Both the position numbers and the translations under genes were made by a program. Under the pieces are notes generated by a model. It was not told the origin of the DNA. It worked only from the letters and a program-made list of their open reading frames with translations, and did no database searches. A stretch of 64,000 nt of DNA from Marinirhabdus sp963799365 (lineage in GTDB: Bacteria; Bacteroidota; Bacteroidia; Flavobacteriales; Flavobacteriaceae): positions 496,001 through 560,000 of the forward strand of contig CAWCWV010000016.1 of NCBI GenBank assembly GCA_963799365.1. Direction: 5' to 3'. Of the stretch, positions 51,060-60,225 are shown piece by piece (position 1 is the first letter of the stretch; the number at the start of each line of letters is the position of its first letter).

Positions 51060-52157
51060 ATGTTACAAACTTCTCCCAAACAAAAAGTAGGAATACTCAC
51101 ATTGCCACTAACTCACAATTATGGTGGTATTTTACAATGTATAGCCTTACAAAAAGTGATGGAAGATATTGAATGCGATGTGCTTGTTTTGGATAGACAA
51201 TACCCAGAAATATATTGGAAGCGATTTTTAAAAAAAATAGCTTTTTGGTTTTCTGATGCCGAAATACGACGTTTTAAAAAGAAATATCTCAACAATGTTT
51301 CGAGACCGATAAGAACTTCGGAAATGCTTAAGGCTGTTGTGTTAGAAAATGAATTGCAAACAGTAGTAGTAGGGAGTGATCAGGTATGGAGGGAACAGTA
51401 TGTTTCAGGTTTTTCACAAGACTATTTTCTGGGATGCCTGGCTGAAATTCCTATTAAAAAAATTGCCTATGCAGCTTCCTTTGGTACCGAAAAAGTATCA
51501 AAGCAAATTGATAGTATCAAGGCTTTGGAATTATTGCGAAAATTTTCAGCTATTTCAGTACGTGAAACATCTGGCTTACAAATTTTGAAACATAAATTTA
51601 AGTTAGAAAATGCTTCGCTAGTACTGGACCCAACCTTACTTTTATCTCCCAGTTTTTATGAGGAAATTAGTAGGGAAGCCTCCGTAACACATTTAGAAGA
51701 TACAATAGCGGTCTACCTCCTTGATGAAACCAAAGAAAAGCAGAAACAGGTAGAGCAGTTAGCTAAAAGGAAGGGACTTTCAATTTGTCAAATTCACCAT
51801 CAACCAAAGCGTATTTGGGGAAGGATATTTCAGCAGAAAAAAGGAGTATCGCATTGGTTACAAACTATAAAGGATGCCGAATTTGTTGTGACAGATTCCT
51901 ACCACGGAATGTTATTTTCAATCCTATTTAAAAAACAATTTGTTGTATGGGTAAATGAGAAGAGAGGGGCAGCACGTTTTACTTCCATAGCAAATCAACT
52001 AGGATTACAACATAGGTTGGTTAAAGATTTGGAGCTAATAGATGACGCTTCCTGGTATCATGAAAAAATAGATTACGACACAGTGAATGCTAAGCTGCTT
52101 CTCTTGCAAGAGCAGTCGTTAGCATTTTTAAAAGATAATTTAAACAAATTTCTATAA
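51060..52157 (+). CDS. polysaccharide pyruvyl transferase family protein
   Basis: About 365 residues. LTLPLTHNYGGILQCIAL, VVGSDQVWR and VVTDSYHGMLFSILFKK are the key motifs of this family, which adds pyruvate ketals to sugars of exported polysaccharides. The frame opens with a TTG at 51051; the ATG at 51060 is preferred. Followed 1 bp later by the family 2 glycosyltransferase. Start of the surface glycan cluster. Confidence 0.87.
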   Translation: MLQTSPKQKVGILTLPLTHNYGGILQCIALQKVMEDIECDVLVLDRQYPEIYWKRFLKKIAFWFSDAEIRRFKKKYLNNVSRPIRTSEMLKAVVLENELQTVVVGSDQVWREQYVSGFSQDYFLGCLAEIPIKKIAYAASFGTEKVSKQIDSIKALELLRKFSAISVRETSGLQILKHKFKLENASLVLDPTLLLSPSFYEEISREASVTHLEDTIAVYLLDETKEKQKQVEQLAKRKGLSICQIHHQPKRIWGRIFQQKKGVSHWLQTIKDAEFVVTDSYHGMLFSILFKKQFVVWVNEKRGAARFTSIANQLGLQHRLVKDLELIDDASWYHEKIDYDTVNAKLLLLQEQSLAFLKDNLNKFL

Positions 52158-52158
52158 A

Positions 52159-53088
52159 ATGATAAGTGTAGTCATGCCGTTGTTTAATAAAGCTGCCTAT
52201 GTGGAAAAAGCAGTAGCTTCGGTAGTGGCGCAAACTTATAGGGATTTTGAATTAATTATAGTGAACGATGGCAGTACAGATAGCTCATTACAACTTATAA
52301 CTGAAATTAAAGATCCCCGTATAAAAATTTTATCGACTGAAAATAAAGGAGCCTCATCAGCCCGGAATACAGGTGTTAAAGAAGCTTCCAATACTTATGT
52401 CGCCTTCCTAGATGCAGACGATTGGTGGGCACCAACCTATTTGGAAGAAATTGTAAGTGCTATTGCAAAATTTCCAGCAAATAAATTATTTGCAACAGGC
52501 AGAATTCATGTCTTTGCTGAAAAAGAAGTGAAATACACCAATCCACTCTTACCGAAAACAGGAGAGTTGGGATTGGTGAATCACTTTTTTGTTATAGCGA
52601 AACATCTACCGGCCATACATGCTAGTAATCTAACGGTTCGTAAAGACTATTTTTTGGATAAAGGTGGTTTTAAGGAAGGGATGCACCATTTTGAAGACCA
52701 CGAATGCTGGCTTCGGTTAGCCGTAGAAGAACCTATTGTTTTTGTAAACAAACCGCTTTCCTATTACAATAAAACTGCGCAGGAGAGTATGTCTCAATCG
52801 TTAGTGAGTAGTATCGATCTACAATACTACTTTGAAACAATGCTCCTAATTAGAGAACAAATTTCTGGAAAAGAAAAACGCTCCTTTAAGAAGTTTTATC
52901 AGCGATTTGCAAAATGGAGTTATTTAAAATTTGCACCCACCTATACCCAACAAGAGCGAATTTTACTGCAAGAATCTTTAGTGCAGTTGGTGTCGAAGCT
53001 AGAGGTAAAAATTTTAGAGGAACTACAAAAAGTTGGGATTGCCAGTATATACCAACGCGCAAAAAAGTTGAGGAATGGCGACAGATAA
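52159..53088 (+). CDS. family 2 glycosyltransferase
   Basis: 309 residues, GT-A fold: ISVVMPLFNKAAYVEKAV, LIIVNDGSTDSS, and the D-x-D region FLDADDWW near residue 90, with HFEDHECWLRL later. Adds one sugar to a growing repeat unit at the inner membrane; donor unknown. The sulfotransferase gene overlaps its end by 14 bp. Confidence 0.9.
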   Translation: MISVVMPLFNKAAYVEKAVASVVAQTYRDFELIIVNDGSTDSSLQLITEIKDPRIKILSTENKGASSARNTGVKEASNTYVAFLDADDWWAPTYLEEIVSAIAKFPANKLFATGRIHVFAEKEVKYTNPLLPKTGELGLVNHFFVIAKHLPAIHASNLTVRKDYFLDKGGFKEGMHHFEDHECWLRLAVEEPIVFVNKPLSYYNKTAQESMSQSLVSSIDLQYYFETMLLIREQISGKEKRSFKKFYQRFAKWSYLKFAPTYTQQERILLQESLVQLVSKLEVKILEELQKVGIASIYQRAKKLRNGDR

Positions 53089-53986
53089 AAGAGCGAATCT
53101 TTTTATTGTAGGCGCAATGAGAGCTGGTACAACATCTTTTATGAAGGTTTTGGAGTCACATCCCGAAATTTATACCTCACCTATAAAAGAGCCCCATTTT
53201 TTTGTGGATGAGTTGCCCAAAGCGTTGTATAGCCCAAGTAAGAAGTTTGTTAGTACACATTATTTTAAAAATGAATTTCCGAAAAAATTACACATTGGGC
53301 ATGTTCTAGGGAAAGGGCAGTATGAAAAATTATTTTCTTTAGCCAAGAATGAACTATATAGAGCCGAAGCGAGTACTTGTTATTTGCACGAGCCCCATGC
53401 TGCTTCAAAAATACAGCACTATAATCCTGATGCAAAAATTATTATCCTACTTCGTGACCCTATAGAGAGAGCGTATTCACACTACGCAATGAATGTAGGC
53501 TTAGGAAGAGAAAACAGAACCTTTGAAGCTGTTGTATCCAAGGAATTACAAGAGCTAAAAAATGGAACCTTGCCTTGGTATGGTTTATTAAATATGAGTT
53601 GTTACGATATGGAAGTAGCACGCTATCAACAACTTTTTAAAAATGTTTTGGTGCTTCAATTAAAAGATTTTGTAGCTTCTCCTGTAAAAGTTTTTGAAGC
53701 GAGTGCGACTTTTCTTCAAATAGCACCTTTTGCCAACCCATTTTTACCTAAAAGTAACGAAGCTATACATCTTAAAAACAAACAACTTGTTTACAGACTT
53801 AAAAAAACAGGATTAAAAGATATTGTGTCTACGCTTTTGAGCGCTGCGGCAAAACGAAAAATTTTAAAGGTTTTGTCTCATAGCGATCCAGGACCTATAC
53901 TTCCAAAAGGATTGGAAGTGCAATTAGAGGCGCTTTTTAGGGAACGATCTAAGGTATATTTCGAGGCTCCAAAGGTTAAAAAGTAG
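53075..53986 (+). CDS. PAPS-dependent sulfotransferase
   Basis: 303 residues. The 5'-phosphosulfate loop is FIVGAMRAGTTSFMKVLES (about residue 10), and the 3'-phosphate site is IILLRDPIERAYSHYAM (about 125). Both match the sulfotransferase family that moves sulfate from PAPS to hydroxyl or amino groups of sugars. The late GPILPKGLEVQLEAL segment is also typical. It overlaps the upstream glycosyltransferase, so it belongs to the cluster and probably sulfates the glycan. It is the only evident user of the PAPS made by the neighbouring cys genes. Confidence 0.9.
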   Translation: MATDKRANLFIVGAMRAGTTSFMKVLESHPEIYTSPIKEPHFFVDELPKALYSPSKKFVSTHYFKNEFPKKLHIGHVLGKGQYEKLFSLAKNELYRAEASTCYLHEPHAASKIQHYNPDAKIIILLRDPIERAYSHYAMNVGLGRENRTFEAVVSKELQELKNGTLPWYGLLNMSCYDMEVARYQQLFKNVLVLQLKDFVASPVKVFEASATFLQIAPFANPFLPKSNEAIHLKNKQLVYRLKKTGLKDIVSTLLSAAAKRKILKVLSHSDPGPILPKGLEVQLEALFRERSKVYFEAPKVKK

Positions 53987-54006
53987 CCGTCCATTTTAGC
54001 TGTTAT

Positions 54007-54040
54007 TTTGCGGTGCTCCAAGGCTATTATAGTACATTTG
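54007..54040 (+). promoter_or_regulatory. promoter upstream of the flippase gene
   Basis: TTTG (54007-54010) and TACATTTG (54033-54040) are 22 bp apart and fit the Bacteroidota consensus. It starts a second transcript of the glycan cluster, about 100 bp before the wzx-like ATG. Confidence 0.55.
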
Positions 54041-54140
54041 CAAAACTTTAATTTTTAGCAAAACCTTTAGAGATATTAAAGTTTATCAATTAAATTAAGA
54101 AAAAATCACACCTTACCATCTTAGGAATTTATAGTTAGTT

Positions 54141-55622
54141 ATGAGGCTTCTAAATAATTATAGAAATTTAAGTCAGTCACCTTTCGTAAAAAAAGTGGTA
54201 AAAGGAACTTTTTGGTTAACCTTTGGATCAGTTATGGCTAAAGGATTAACGGCATTGGCTTATTTGGTGTTGGCACGAATTTTAACAGTCAGTGCTTATG
54301 GAGAATATGGAATGGTGAAATCTACTATAGATAATTTCTTGATTTTTGCCACAATGGGTGTTGGTCTTACGGCAACAAAATACATTTCTGAACTTAAATT
54401 TGAAAATAAACAAAAGGCTTCCAGCATTCTTGGAGCATCTATAGTTGCTGTTGCCGTATTGAGTAGCTTAGTTTTTTTAGTATTGTTACTGTTTTCAGAC
54501 ACTTTGGCCACTTCAGTTTTGGGAAATGAATCACTTACCCTTCCGCTTATTTTAGCAGGCGGGGTCTTATTGTTTATTTCGGTTAATGGTGTGGTGACCG
54601 GCGCCTTACTTGGTTTGCAAAGTTATAGGAATATGTCTTTAGTAAATATTTTTCAAGGAGTACTTCTGTTTGCATTTTTGTGCTTGGGAGGTTATTTCTT
54701 TGGTATGGTTGGGGCAGTAGCAGGTAACCTTGTCGCAATGGCTTTAGTTTGTTTGATCTCTTTATATATCTTGAGGTCTAGTCTCATAGGAATTAAAATG
54801 AAGGTTTCTTTAAAAAATTTTAAAGAGAGCTTACGAACCATATATAAGTTTGCCATACCAGCATCTTTAGGAATGTTGGTGGTAGCACCCACTATTTGGA
54901 TTTTAAATACTATGTTGGTAAATACTCCTAATGGATATACGGAATTGGGCATATATACGGCCGTTCTCATATTTTCGCTTGCGATCCGAACTGTAAACGG
55001 TTCACTCTCCGATGCATTGCTCCCTATATTTTTAGCAAAAGATATTGAGATTACCCCTAAAAAGGAATTTTTCAATTACCACGGAGCCTGGATATTATGT
55101 TTAGGAATTTCACTACCTTTTATTGTTTTTCCTGAAATAGCAACCTATATCTTAGGGCAAAAATATCCAAAAGAAGAAGTAATTATTATTTTAGAACTTT
55201 CTATAATTGGGACATTTCTTATATCTTTTAAACAAGGTATTCACCGAGACCTTATTAAGAAAAATAGAATGTGGTTGAGTGTTTTAAGTACTGGGATTTT
55301 TGCTAGTACAACTTTAATAGTATTTTTATTACTGAAAGAGTATGGTGCGTTAGGTTTTGCTATATCTTTTTCAGTAGGATATTTAATGAATACTGTACTA
55401 GTGATCCCTCTTTTTGTATATCTGAAAGTGACACCAAAAAAAACTTTTAAGAGTTTTTGGATTCTAATTGTTTTTGGGCTAGCTTGTATATTAGCTCTTA
55501 ATGCTATCTATACTCAAGTAGTTTTAATCCGAGGTATAGTAACCTTAGTCGGCATAGCTCTATTGGTGATTTGCGTTTTAAAATTTTATAAAAAAATGAT
55601 TGTTTTGAAAGTTACTGAGTAA
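54141..55622 (+). CDS. polysaccharide flippase (Wzx-like)
   Basis: 493 residues with about 12-14 hydrophobic helices. The opening VKGTFWLTFGSVMAKGLTAL and LARILTVSAYGEYGMVKS are standard for MATE/PST-type flippases, which turn lipid-linked oligosaccharides across the inner membrane. Later helices (GALLGLQSYRNMSLVNI) fit as well. Together with the probable polymerase at 60.2 kb it indicates a Wzx/Wzy-type pathway. Confidence 0.9.
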   Translation: MRLLNNYRNLSQSPFVKKVVKGTFWLTFGSVMAKGLTALAYLVLARILTVSAYGEYGMVKSTIDNFLIFATMGVGLTATKYISELKFENKQKASSILGASIVAVAVLSSLVFLVLLLFSDTLATSVLGNESLTLPLILAGGVLLFISVNGVVTGALLGLQSYRNMSLVNIFQGVLLFAFLCLGGYFFGMVGAVAGNLVAMALVCLISLYILRSSLIGIKMKVSLKNFKESLRTIYKFAIPASLGMLVVAPTIWILNTMLVNTPNGYTELGIYTAVLIFSLAIRTVNGSLSDALLPIFLAKDIEITPKKEFFNYHGAWILCLGISLPFIVFPEIATYILGQKYPKEEVIIILELSIIGTFLISFKQGIHRDLIKKNRMWLSVLSTGIFASTTLIVFLLLKEYGALGFAISFSVGYLMNTVLVIPLFVYLKVTPKKTFKSFWILIVFGLACILALNAIYTQVVLIRGIVTLVGIALLVICVLKFYKKMIVLKVTE

Positions 55623-55764
55623 TCTTTTCAATCCGATCACTAAGGCATTGGTTAAGGTGAAAATATTATTTTAGGCAATAATAAATAGTTAGCAATATCT
55701 AATAAAGGAAATAAAACACTACTAGCAATCTTTCAAAAAGAGTGCTAAAACCTTACAAAAGTAA

Positions 55765-55772
55765 TACCTTTG
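55765..55772 (+). promoter_or_regulatory. -7 box upstream of the WbpD-like gene
   Basis: TACCTTTG fits TAnnTTTG; it ends 25 bp before the TTG start at 55798. No clear -33 TTG is visible. Confidence 0.4.
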
Positions 55773-55797
55773 CAGCCAACTTCTTAAAACAGTACAC

Positions 55798-56370
55798 TTG
55801 AGCTATTTTGCACATCCAACTGCCGTGATTGATGAAGATTGCACCATTGGTGCCGGCACTAAAATTTGGCACTTTTCTCACCTAATGAGTGCTTGTACCT
55901 TGGGGAACAATTGTAACTTAGGGCAGAATGTTGTTATCTCGCCCAACGTAATTCTGGGTAACAATGTAAAAGTGCAGAACAATGTCTCTATATATACGGG
56001 AGTTATTTGTGAAGATGATGTCTTTTTGGGACCCTCTATGGTGTTTACGAATATTATCAATCCTCGCAGTGCCATTGTTAGAAAAGAACAATACGCCAAG
56101 ACGCTGGTTAAAAAAGGAGCTTCCATAGGAGCCAATGCAACCATTGTTTGTGGGAATAATATTGGTGAATATGCATTCGTAGGAGCAGGAGCCGTAGTAA
56201 CCAAAGAAATACCAGCCTACGCCTTAGTGGTCGGAAATCCGTCCAGGCAAATAGGTTGGGTAAGTGAATATGGACACAGACTCATGTTTAACCAAGATAC
56301 TTTTGCGGAATGTCCAGAATCTCATCAAAAATATAAACTAGAGAACAATAGTGTTTCTAGAATTGAATAG
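55798..56370 (+). CDS. WbpD-like UDP-amino sugar N-acetyltransferase
   Basis: 190 residues of left-handed beta-helix. Hexapeptide repeats start at AHPTAVIDEDCTIGAGTKIWHF and run through GNNCNLGQNVVISPNVILGN. The FTNIINPRSAI loop and YALVVGNPSRQIGWVSEYGH end are characteristic of WbpD/WlbB. Those proteins acetylate the 3-amino group of UDP-2-acetamido-3-amino-2,3-dideoxyglucuronate. The frame starts with TTG at 55798; no ATG lies before the first repeat. It overlaps the next frame slightly and pairs with the WbpB-like gene. Confidence 0.85.
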   Translation: MSYFAHPTAVIDEDCTIGAGTKIWHFSHLMSACTLGNNCNLGQNVVISPNVILGNNVKVQNNVSIYTGVICEDDVFLGPSMVFTNIINPRSAIVRKEQYAKTLVKKGASIGANATIVCGNNIGEYAFVGAGAVVTKEIPAYALVVGNPSRQIGWVSEYGHRLMFNQDTFAECPESHQKYKLENNSVSRIE

Positions 56371-56377
56371 TAAAAAA

Positions 56378-57346
56378 ATGAAAAACTTTGCTTTAATAGG
56401 AGCTGCAGGCTATATTGCCCCAAGGCATATGAAAGCCATACAAGAAACTGGAAACAATCTTTTGGCAGCTTTCGATCCCAATGACAGTGTGGGAGTAATT
56501 GATAGTTATTTTCCAAATGCCGACTTTTTCGTAGAATTTGAGCGGTTTGACAGGCATATATCCAAGTTACAATTCGAAGAGAAAATGTTTTTGGATTATG
56601 TTAGTATTTGTACTCCAAATTACCTGCACGATTCACATATCCGTTTCGGTTTAAGAGAAGGTGCCGACACAATTTGTGAGAAACCATTGGTCATGAATCC
56701 TTGGAATTTGGATGCTTTAAAAGAGGTAGAGAAAACAACAGGACAAAGAGTTTGGAATATCCTTCAATTGCGATTGCATCCGAGCATTATTGCTTTGAGA
56801 GAAAAGGTTAAAAATGGACCTAAAGACAAAATTTACGATGTTGATTTAACCTATTTAACTTCCAGAGGTAATTGGTACTATACTTCTTGGAAGGGAGCGT
56901 TGAATAAATCTGGAGGTATCGCAACCAATATTGGTGTGCACTTTTATGATATGCTAGGTTGGATATTTGGTGCAGTAAAAGAAAATATTGTTCATGTGCA
57001 TACACACGACAGGGCTTCAGGATATTTAGAATTAGAGCGTGCGCGGGTACGATGGTTTCTATCCATAAACGAAGATGTGTTGCCTACTGATGTTTCGGCA
57101 AAAGGGCAACGAACGTTTAGATCCATTACTGTAGAAGGTGAAGAACTAGAGTTTAGTGGTGGCTTTACCGATTTGCATACCGAAAGTTACAAAGAAATCG
57201 TAAATGGTAACGGATTTGGCATTGAAGATGCAAGACAAGCGATTGAAATAGTATATACAATTAGAAACGCTGAGCCTATTGGCCTAAAAGGAGAATTCCA
57301 TCCTTTTGCTAAAAAAAAATTGGCTAAACACCCTTTTATTCGATAA
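56378..57346 (+). CDS. Gfo/Idh/MocA oxidoreductase (WbpB/WlbA-like)
   Basis: About 322 residues from the ATG at 56378 (the frame opens at 56351, inside the previous gene). The Rossmann start is MKNFALIGAAGYIAPRHMKA; CTPNYLHDSHI and ICEKPLVMN hold the catalytic-site EKP; GGIATNIGVHFYDMLGWIFG is the substrate side. WbpB/WlbA oxidises UDP-GlcNAc-uronic acid at C3. The WbpA and WbpE partners are not in the window, so the complete diNAc-uronate route cannot be claimed. Confidence 0.85.
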   Translation: MKNFALIGAAGYIAPRHMKAIQETGNNLLAAFDPNDSVGVIDSYFPNADFFVEFERFDRHISKLQFEEKMFLDYVSICTPNYLHDSHIRFGLREGADTICEKPLVMNPWNLDALKEVEKTTGQRVWNILQLRLHPSIIALREKVKNGPKDKIYDVDLTYLTSRGNWYYTSWKGALNKSGGIATNIGVHFYDMLGWIFGAVKENIVHVHTHDRASGYLELERARVRWFLSINEDVLPTDVSAKGQRTFRSITVEGEELEFSGGFTDLHTESYKEIVNGNGFGIEDARQAIEIVYTIRNAEPIGLKGEFHPFAKKKLAKHPFIR

Positions 57347-57352
57347 TTTTTT

Positions 57353-57943
57353 ATGATACGTTCCTATGCTGATACCAAAAAATATATAACTGCCGACTTG
57401 AGGAGTCAGGATAAAAAGCTAAGTTTTAAAACAATCTTTTTTGATGTATTAGTAAGGTTTACTTGGCTACTGCGTTTTAATGAATATTTACTCAACAGTA
57501 AAAAACCAATGATACTTCGCTTTTTTTGGTTGTTATGGTATAAAAGACTAAGTATAAAAATAGGATTTAGTATTCCATTTAATGTTTTTGATCAAGGATT
57601 CGCTCCTGTGCATTATGGGCTCTTATTAGTTCATCCTAGGTGTATTATTGGAAAAAATTGTAGAGTGCATACTGGAGTTAGTATAGGTGGATATTCTGGA
57701 CTTGCAAACACTTTTAAAGATGGTGAACTTAAACCTACGGTTATTGGCGATAATTGTTATATAGGTCCAGGCGCAAAATTATTTGGAGGCATTACTATTG
57801 GACCTAATTGCGTCATTGGTGCTAATAGTGTGATAAGCAAATCTTTTATAGATACTAGCGTTACTATTGCTGGTATTCCTGCTAAAATTATCGCAGAGAA
57901 AGGCTCGGAAAAATTTCTTATTAGAGGAGCAGAAATTGATTAG
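57353..57943 (+). CDS. serine acetyltransferase-like hexapeptide transferase
   Basis: 196 residues. The N-terminal 90 are helical. The rest is a beta-helix with HPRCIIGKNCRVHTGVSIGG, PTVIGDNCYIGPGAKLFGGI and NCVIGANSVISKS, the usual set for CysE-like polysaccharide acetyltransferases. Being in a glycan cluster, it more likely O-acetylates a sugar than makes O-acetylserine. Confidence 0.82.
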   Translation: MIRSYADTKKYITADLRSQDKKLSFKTIFFDVLVRFTWLLRFNEYLLNSKKPMILRFFWLLWYKRLSIKIGFSIPFNVFDQGFAPVHYGLLLVHPRCIIGKNCRVHTGVSIGGYSGLANTFKDGELKPTVIGDNCYIGPGAKLFGGITIGPNCVIGANSVISKSFIDTSVTIAGIPAKIIAEKGSEKFLIRGAEID

Positions 57944-57950
57944 TTGCTAG

Positions 57951-59132
57951 ATGAAAGAAAAAATAGTTATAGACATTGTGATGCTTTCTAATTTTGGTAA
58001 ACAAGAAGGCGGTAGAGAAACATGGCTACATAATTTTTTGCCAGAGTTTTTGAAGGATGATAGCATTGCCAAAGTCCATATTTTTGGTTTTAGAACTCTT
58101 GGCCAGCCAGATAATTCGGAGTTGTTAAGAAAACTAGATCCGAAAAAAAAGGGACGTATTATTCCTATAATTTTAGAATCTGCTCCTAGCAAATTTCCCA
58201 AGTTTATCACAATGTTTAGAGTATTACGCCGTACTCTCAAAACGAACACATATACTACACCTACTCACGCAATGGCTGTTGGAGGGATGTTGGAAACATT
58301 AATGCTCAGGTTTATTGGTAGGTTTAAAAACGCAACACGAATTGTGTGGCTCCGAAGTATCTTTACCCAAGAAAAAGCTTATAGGATCCCACCTTTTGGG
58401 ATGAGCATCGTACAATATTTTGAAAAGAAAAATCTAATAAAAGCCGCCAATATATTTATTGTGAATGGAGATGATACCAAAAATTTTTACAGCCAATACA
58501 ACCTCCCAATACATACCATAAAAAATGCTATTAATGTTGAAAAATGGCAAATGTCTAGTATGCAGCGATCACAAATTTTACAAGTTGCCTATATTGGCAG
58601 GTTAAGCAAAGTAAAAGGTATTGAAGCATATTTTGAACTCGCAAAAAATATAAAAAAAAGTAGTCTTGCTGCCAATTTTATATTTCACATAGTTGGGGAA
58701 GCTAATAATTATGAAGAAGAAGTTTCAAAATTAAATGATGAAGCAATTGTAACCTACCACGGTGCAATCGACAATGATAAATTACCAGAATTTTTAAAAC
58801 AAATTCATATTTGTGTAGCGCTTACTTATGTTTCTGAAAAATTAGGGGGTGCAGGGCTGTCAAATGCTTTGATTGAACAAATGGCAGCGGAAAAAGTTAT
58901 TGTTGCGTGGAATAATAATGCTTTTAATCAAATATTGGATGAATCTTGTGCTTTTCAAGTAACGCAATACAATATAGATAATTTGGTTGAAGTGCTGAAA
59001 ACTATTTATAACGCTCAGGAAGAGGCTTTAAATAGGGCGAGTGTCGCCAAAGAAATTATAAAGCCTTATACCATGGAAGCCCACGTAAAGAAATTTCTAA
59101 AAGTTTTGGAGGTTTATGAACCAGCCAAGTAA
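57951..59132 (+). CDS. family 4-type glycosyltransferase A
   Basis: 393 residues, GT-B fold. N-terminal MLSNFGKQEGGRETWLHNF; C-terminal donor site VAYIGRLSKVKGIEAYFELA, and AGLSNALIEQMAAEKVIVAW in place of the E-x7-E motif. Sugar donor unknown. Gap of 7 bp from the acetyltransferase gene. Confidence 0.85.
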   Translation: MKEKIVIDIVMLSNFGKQEGGRETWLHNFLPEFLKDDSIAKVHIFGFRTLGQPDNSELLRKLDPKKKGRIIPIILESAPSKFPKFITMFRVLRRTLKTNTYTTPTHAMAVGGMLETLMLRFIGRFKNATRIVWLRSIFTQEKAYRIPPFGMSIVQYFEKKNLIKAANIFIVNGDDTKNFYSQYNLPIHTIKNAINVEKWQMSSMQRSQILQVAYIGRLSKVKGIEAYFELAKNIKKSSLAANFIFHIVGEANNYEEEVSKLNDEAIVTYHGAIDNDKLPEFLKQIHICVALTYVSEKLGGAGLSNALIEQMAAEKVIVAWNNNAFNQILDESCAFQVTQYNIDNLVEVLKTIYNAQEEALNRASVAKEIIKPYTMEAHVKKFLKVLEVYEPAK

Positions 59133-59148
59133 ATCAAAAATTGATTAC

Positions 59149-60216
59149 ATGAAAGTGCTTCACGTCATTAACTCCTTAGCAGCTGGGGGAGCAGAAAAAT
59201 TGGTTTCAGAATTAACCACGGCACTTTCCAAAAATTGCGAAGTAAGTATTTTTACTTTTCAAAATTCTCAGGATATATTTCAAGAAAATTTAGGAAGTAA
59301 AGTAAACTTTTATTCAAATGATGAAGAAGGCTTTTTTAGTATAAAAAAAATTAAATCACTTGCTAAGCTCATAAAACAACACGATGTAATTCACGCACAT
59401 CTTTTCCCCACGTTTTATATAATCGCTTTTCTTTCAATTTTCAGCAAAAGAAAGAAATTTATCTATACCGAACATAACACACAAAACAAAAGGCGGAAAT
59501 GGTTTTTTTGGCTACTTGAAAAATGGGTGTATTCTAGGTATGATGTAATTGTATGTATTAGTGAGGGTGTCAAAAATTCATTTCAGGACTGGATAGGAAA
59601 ATCAGGGAATTCTCAAATTATAACTAATTTTGTAAACCTTAATAAAATACAGCAAACCAAAAGGCAAGAATTAATAACGCTCCCCATTGAACAAAGAATA
59701 CCTTTAGTGATGGTAGGAAGTTTTTCTGAACAAAAAGATCAAAAAACCCTAGTGAACGCGCTTTCTGTTTTACCTGTAAATTATGTTTTATTATTTATAG
59801 GGGATGGTCCTAAACGAGCATCGATTGAAAGACAAGTTGAAAAAATGGATTTGGTAGAACGTGTCTTTTTCTTGGGAATTCAAAAAGAGGTTGTTCCAAT
59901 ACTTAAAAATTGTAAATACGGAATATTATCATCAAATTGGGAAGGTTTCGGAATCGTAGCGCTAGAATACATGGCTTCCGGTTTGCTAACATTAGGGACA
60001 AATGTAAGTGGTTTAAACGAAGTAATACCTAGTAAAAAAAATCTTTTTACCGTGGGGAACCACCAACAATTAGCCAATAGGATTCTTGAAATTGAAAATA
60101 ATACCGCTCTGGCTGAAGGAATTAAATTGGAACAAAACCAATTGATACAAAATTTTGATATAGCAGCTTCAGCAACAAAACATTTAGAACTTTATACAAG
60201 TAACTATGAAAAGTAA
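59149..60216 (+). CDS. family 4-type glycosyltransferase B
   Basis: About 355 residues. The ATG at 59149 gives MKVLHVINSLAAGGAEKLVS, the standard GT-B glycine-rich start, matching the start of the paralogue at 61404; an ATG at 59116 would overlap the previous gene. FIYTEHNTQNKRRKWFFWLL and VMVGSFSEQKDQKTL are also shared with that paralogue. The donor site is SNWEGFGIVALEYMASG. Confidence 0.88.
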   Translation: MKVLHVINSLAAGGAEKLVSELTTALSKNCEVSIFTFQNSQDIFQENLGSKVNFYSNDEEGFFSIKKIKSLAKLIKQHDVIHAHLFPTFYIIAFLSIFSKRKKFIYTEHNTQNKRRKWFFWLLEKWVYSRYDVIVCISEGVKNSFQDWIGKSGNSQIITNFVNLNKIQQTKRQELITLPIEQRIPLVMVGSFSEQKDQKTLVNALSVLPVNYVLLFIGDGPKRASIERQVEKMDLVERVFFLGIQKEVVPILKNCKYGILSSNWEGFGIVALEYMASGLLTLGTNVSGLNEVIPSKKNLFTVGNHQQLANRILEIENNTALAEGIKLEQNQLIQNFDIAASATKHLELYTSNYEK

Positions 60217-60225
60217 GTTTCATTA

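Noticed and set aside
46251..53986. Cysteine biosynthesis operon
   Set aside because: Only the activation branch is present; no cysH, cysI, cysJ, cysK or cysE-type operon member is visible, and the hexapeptide transferase at 57353 lies in the glycan cluster.
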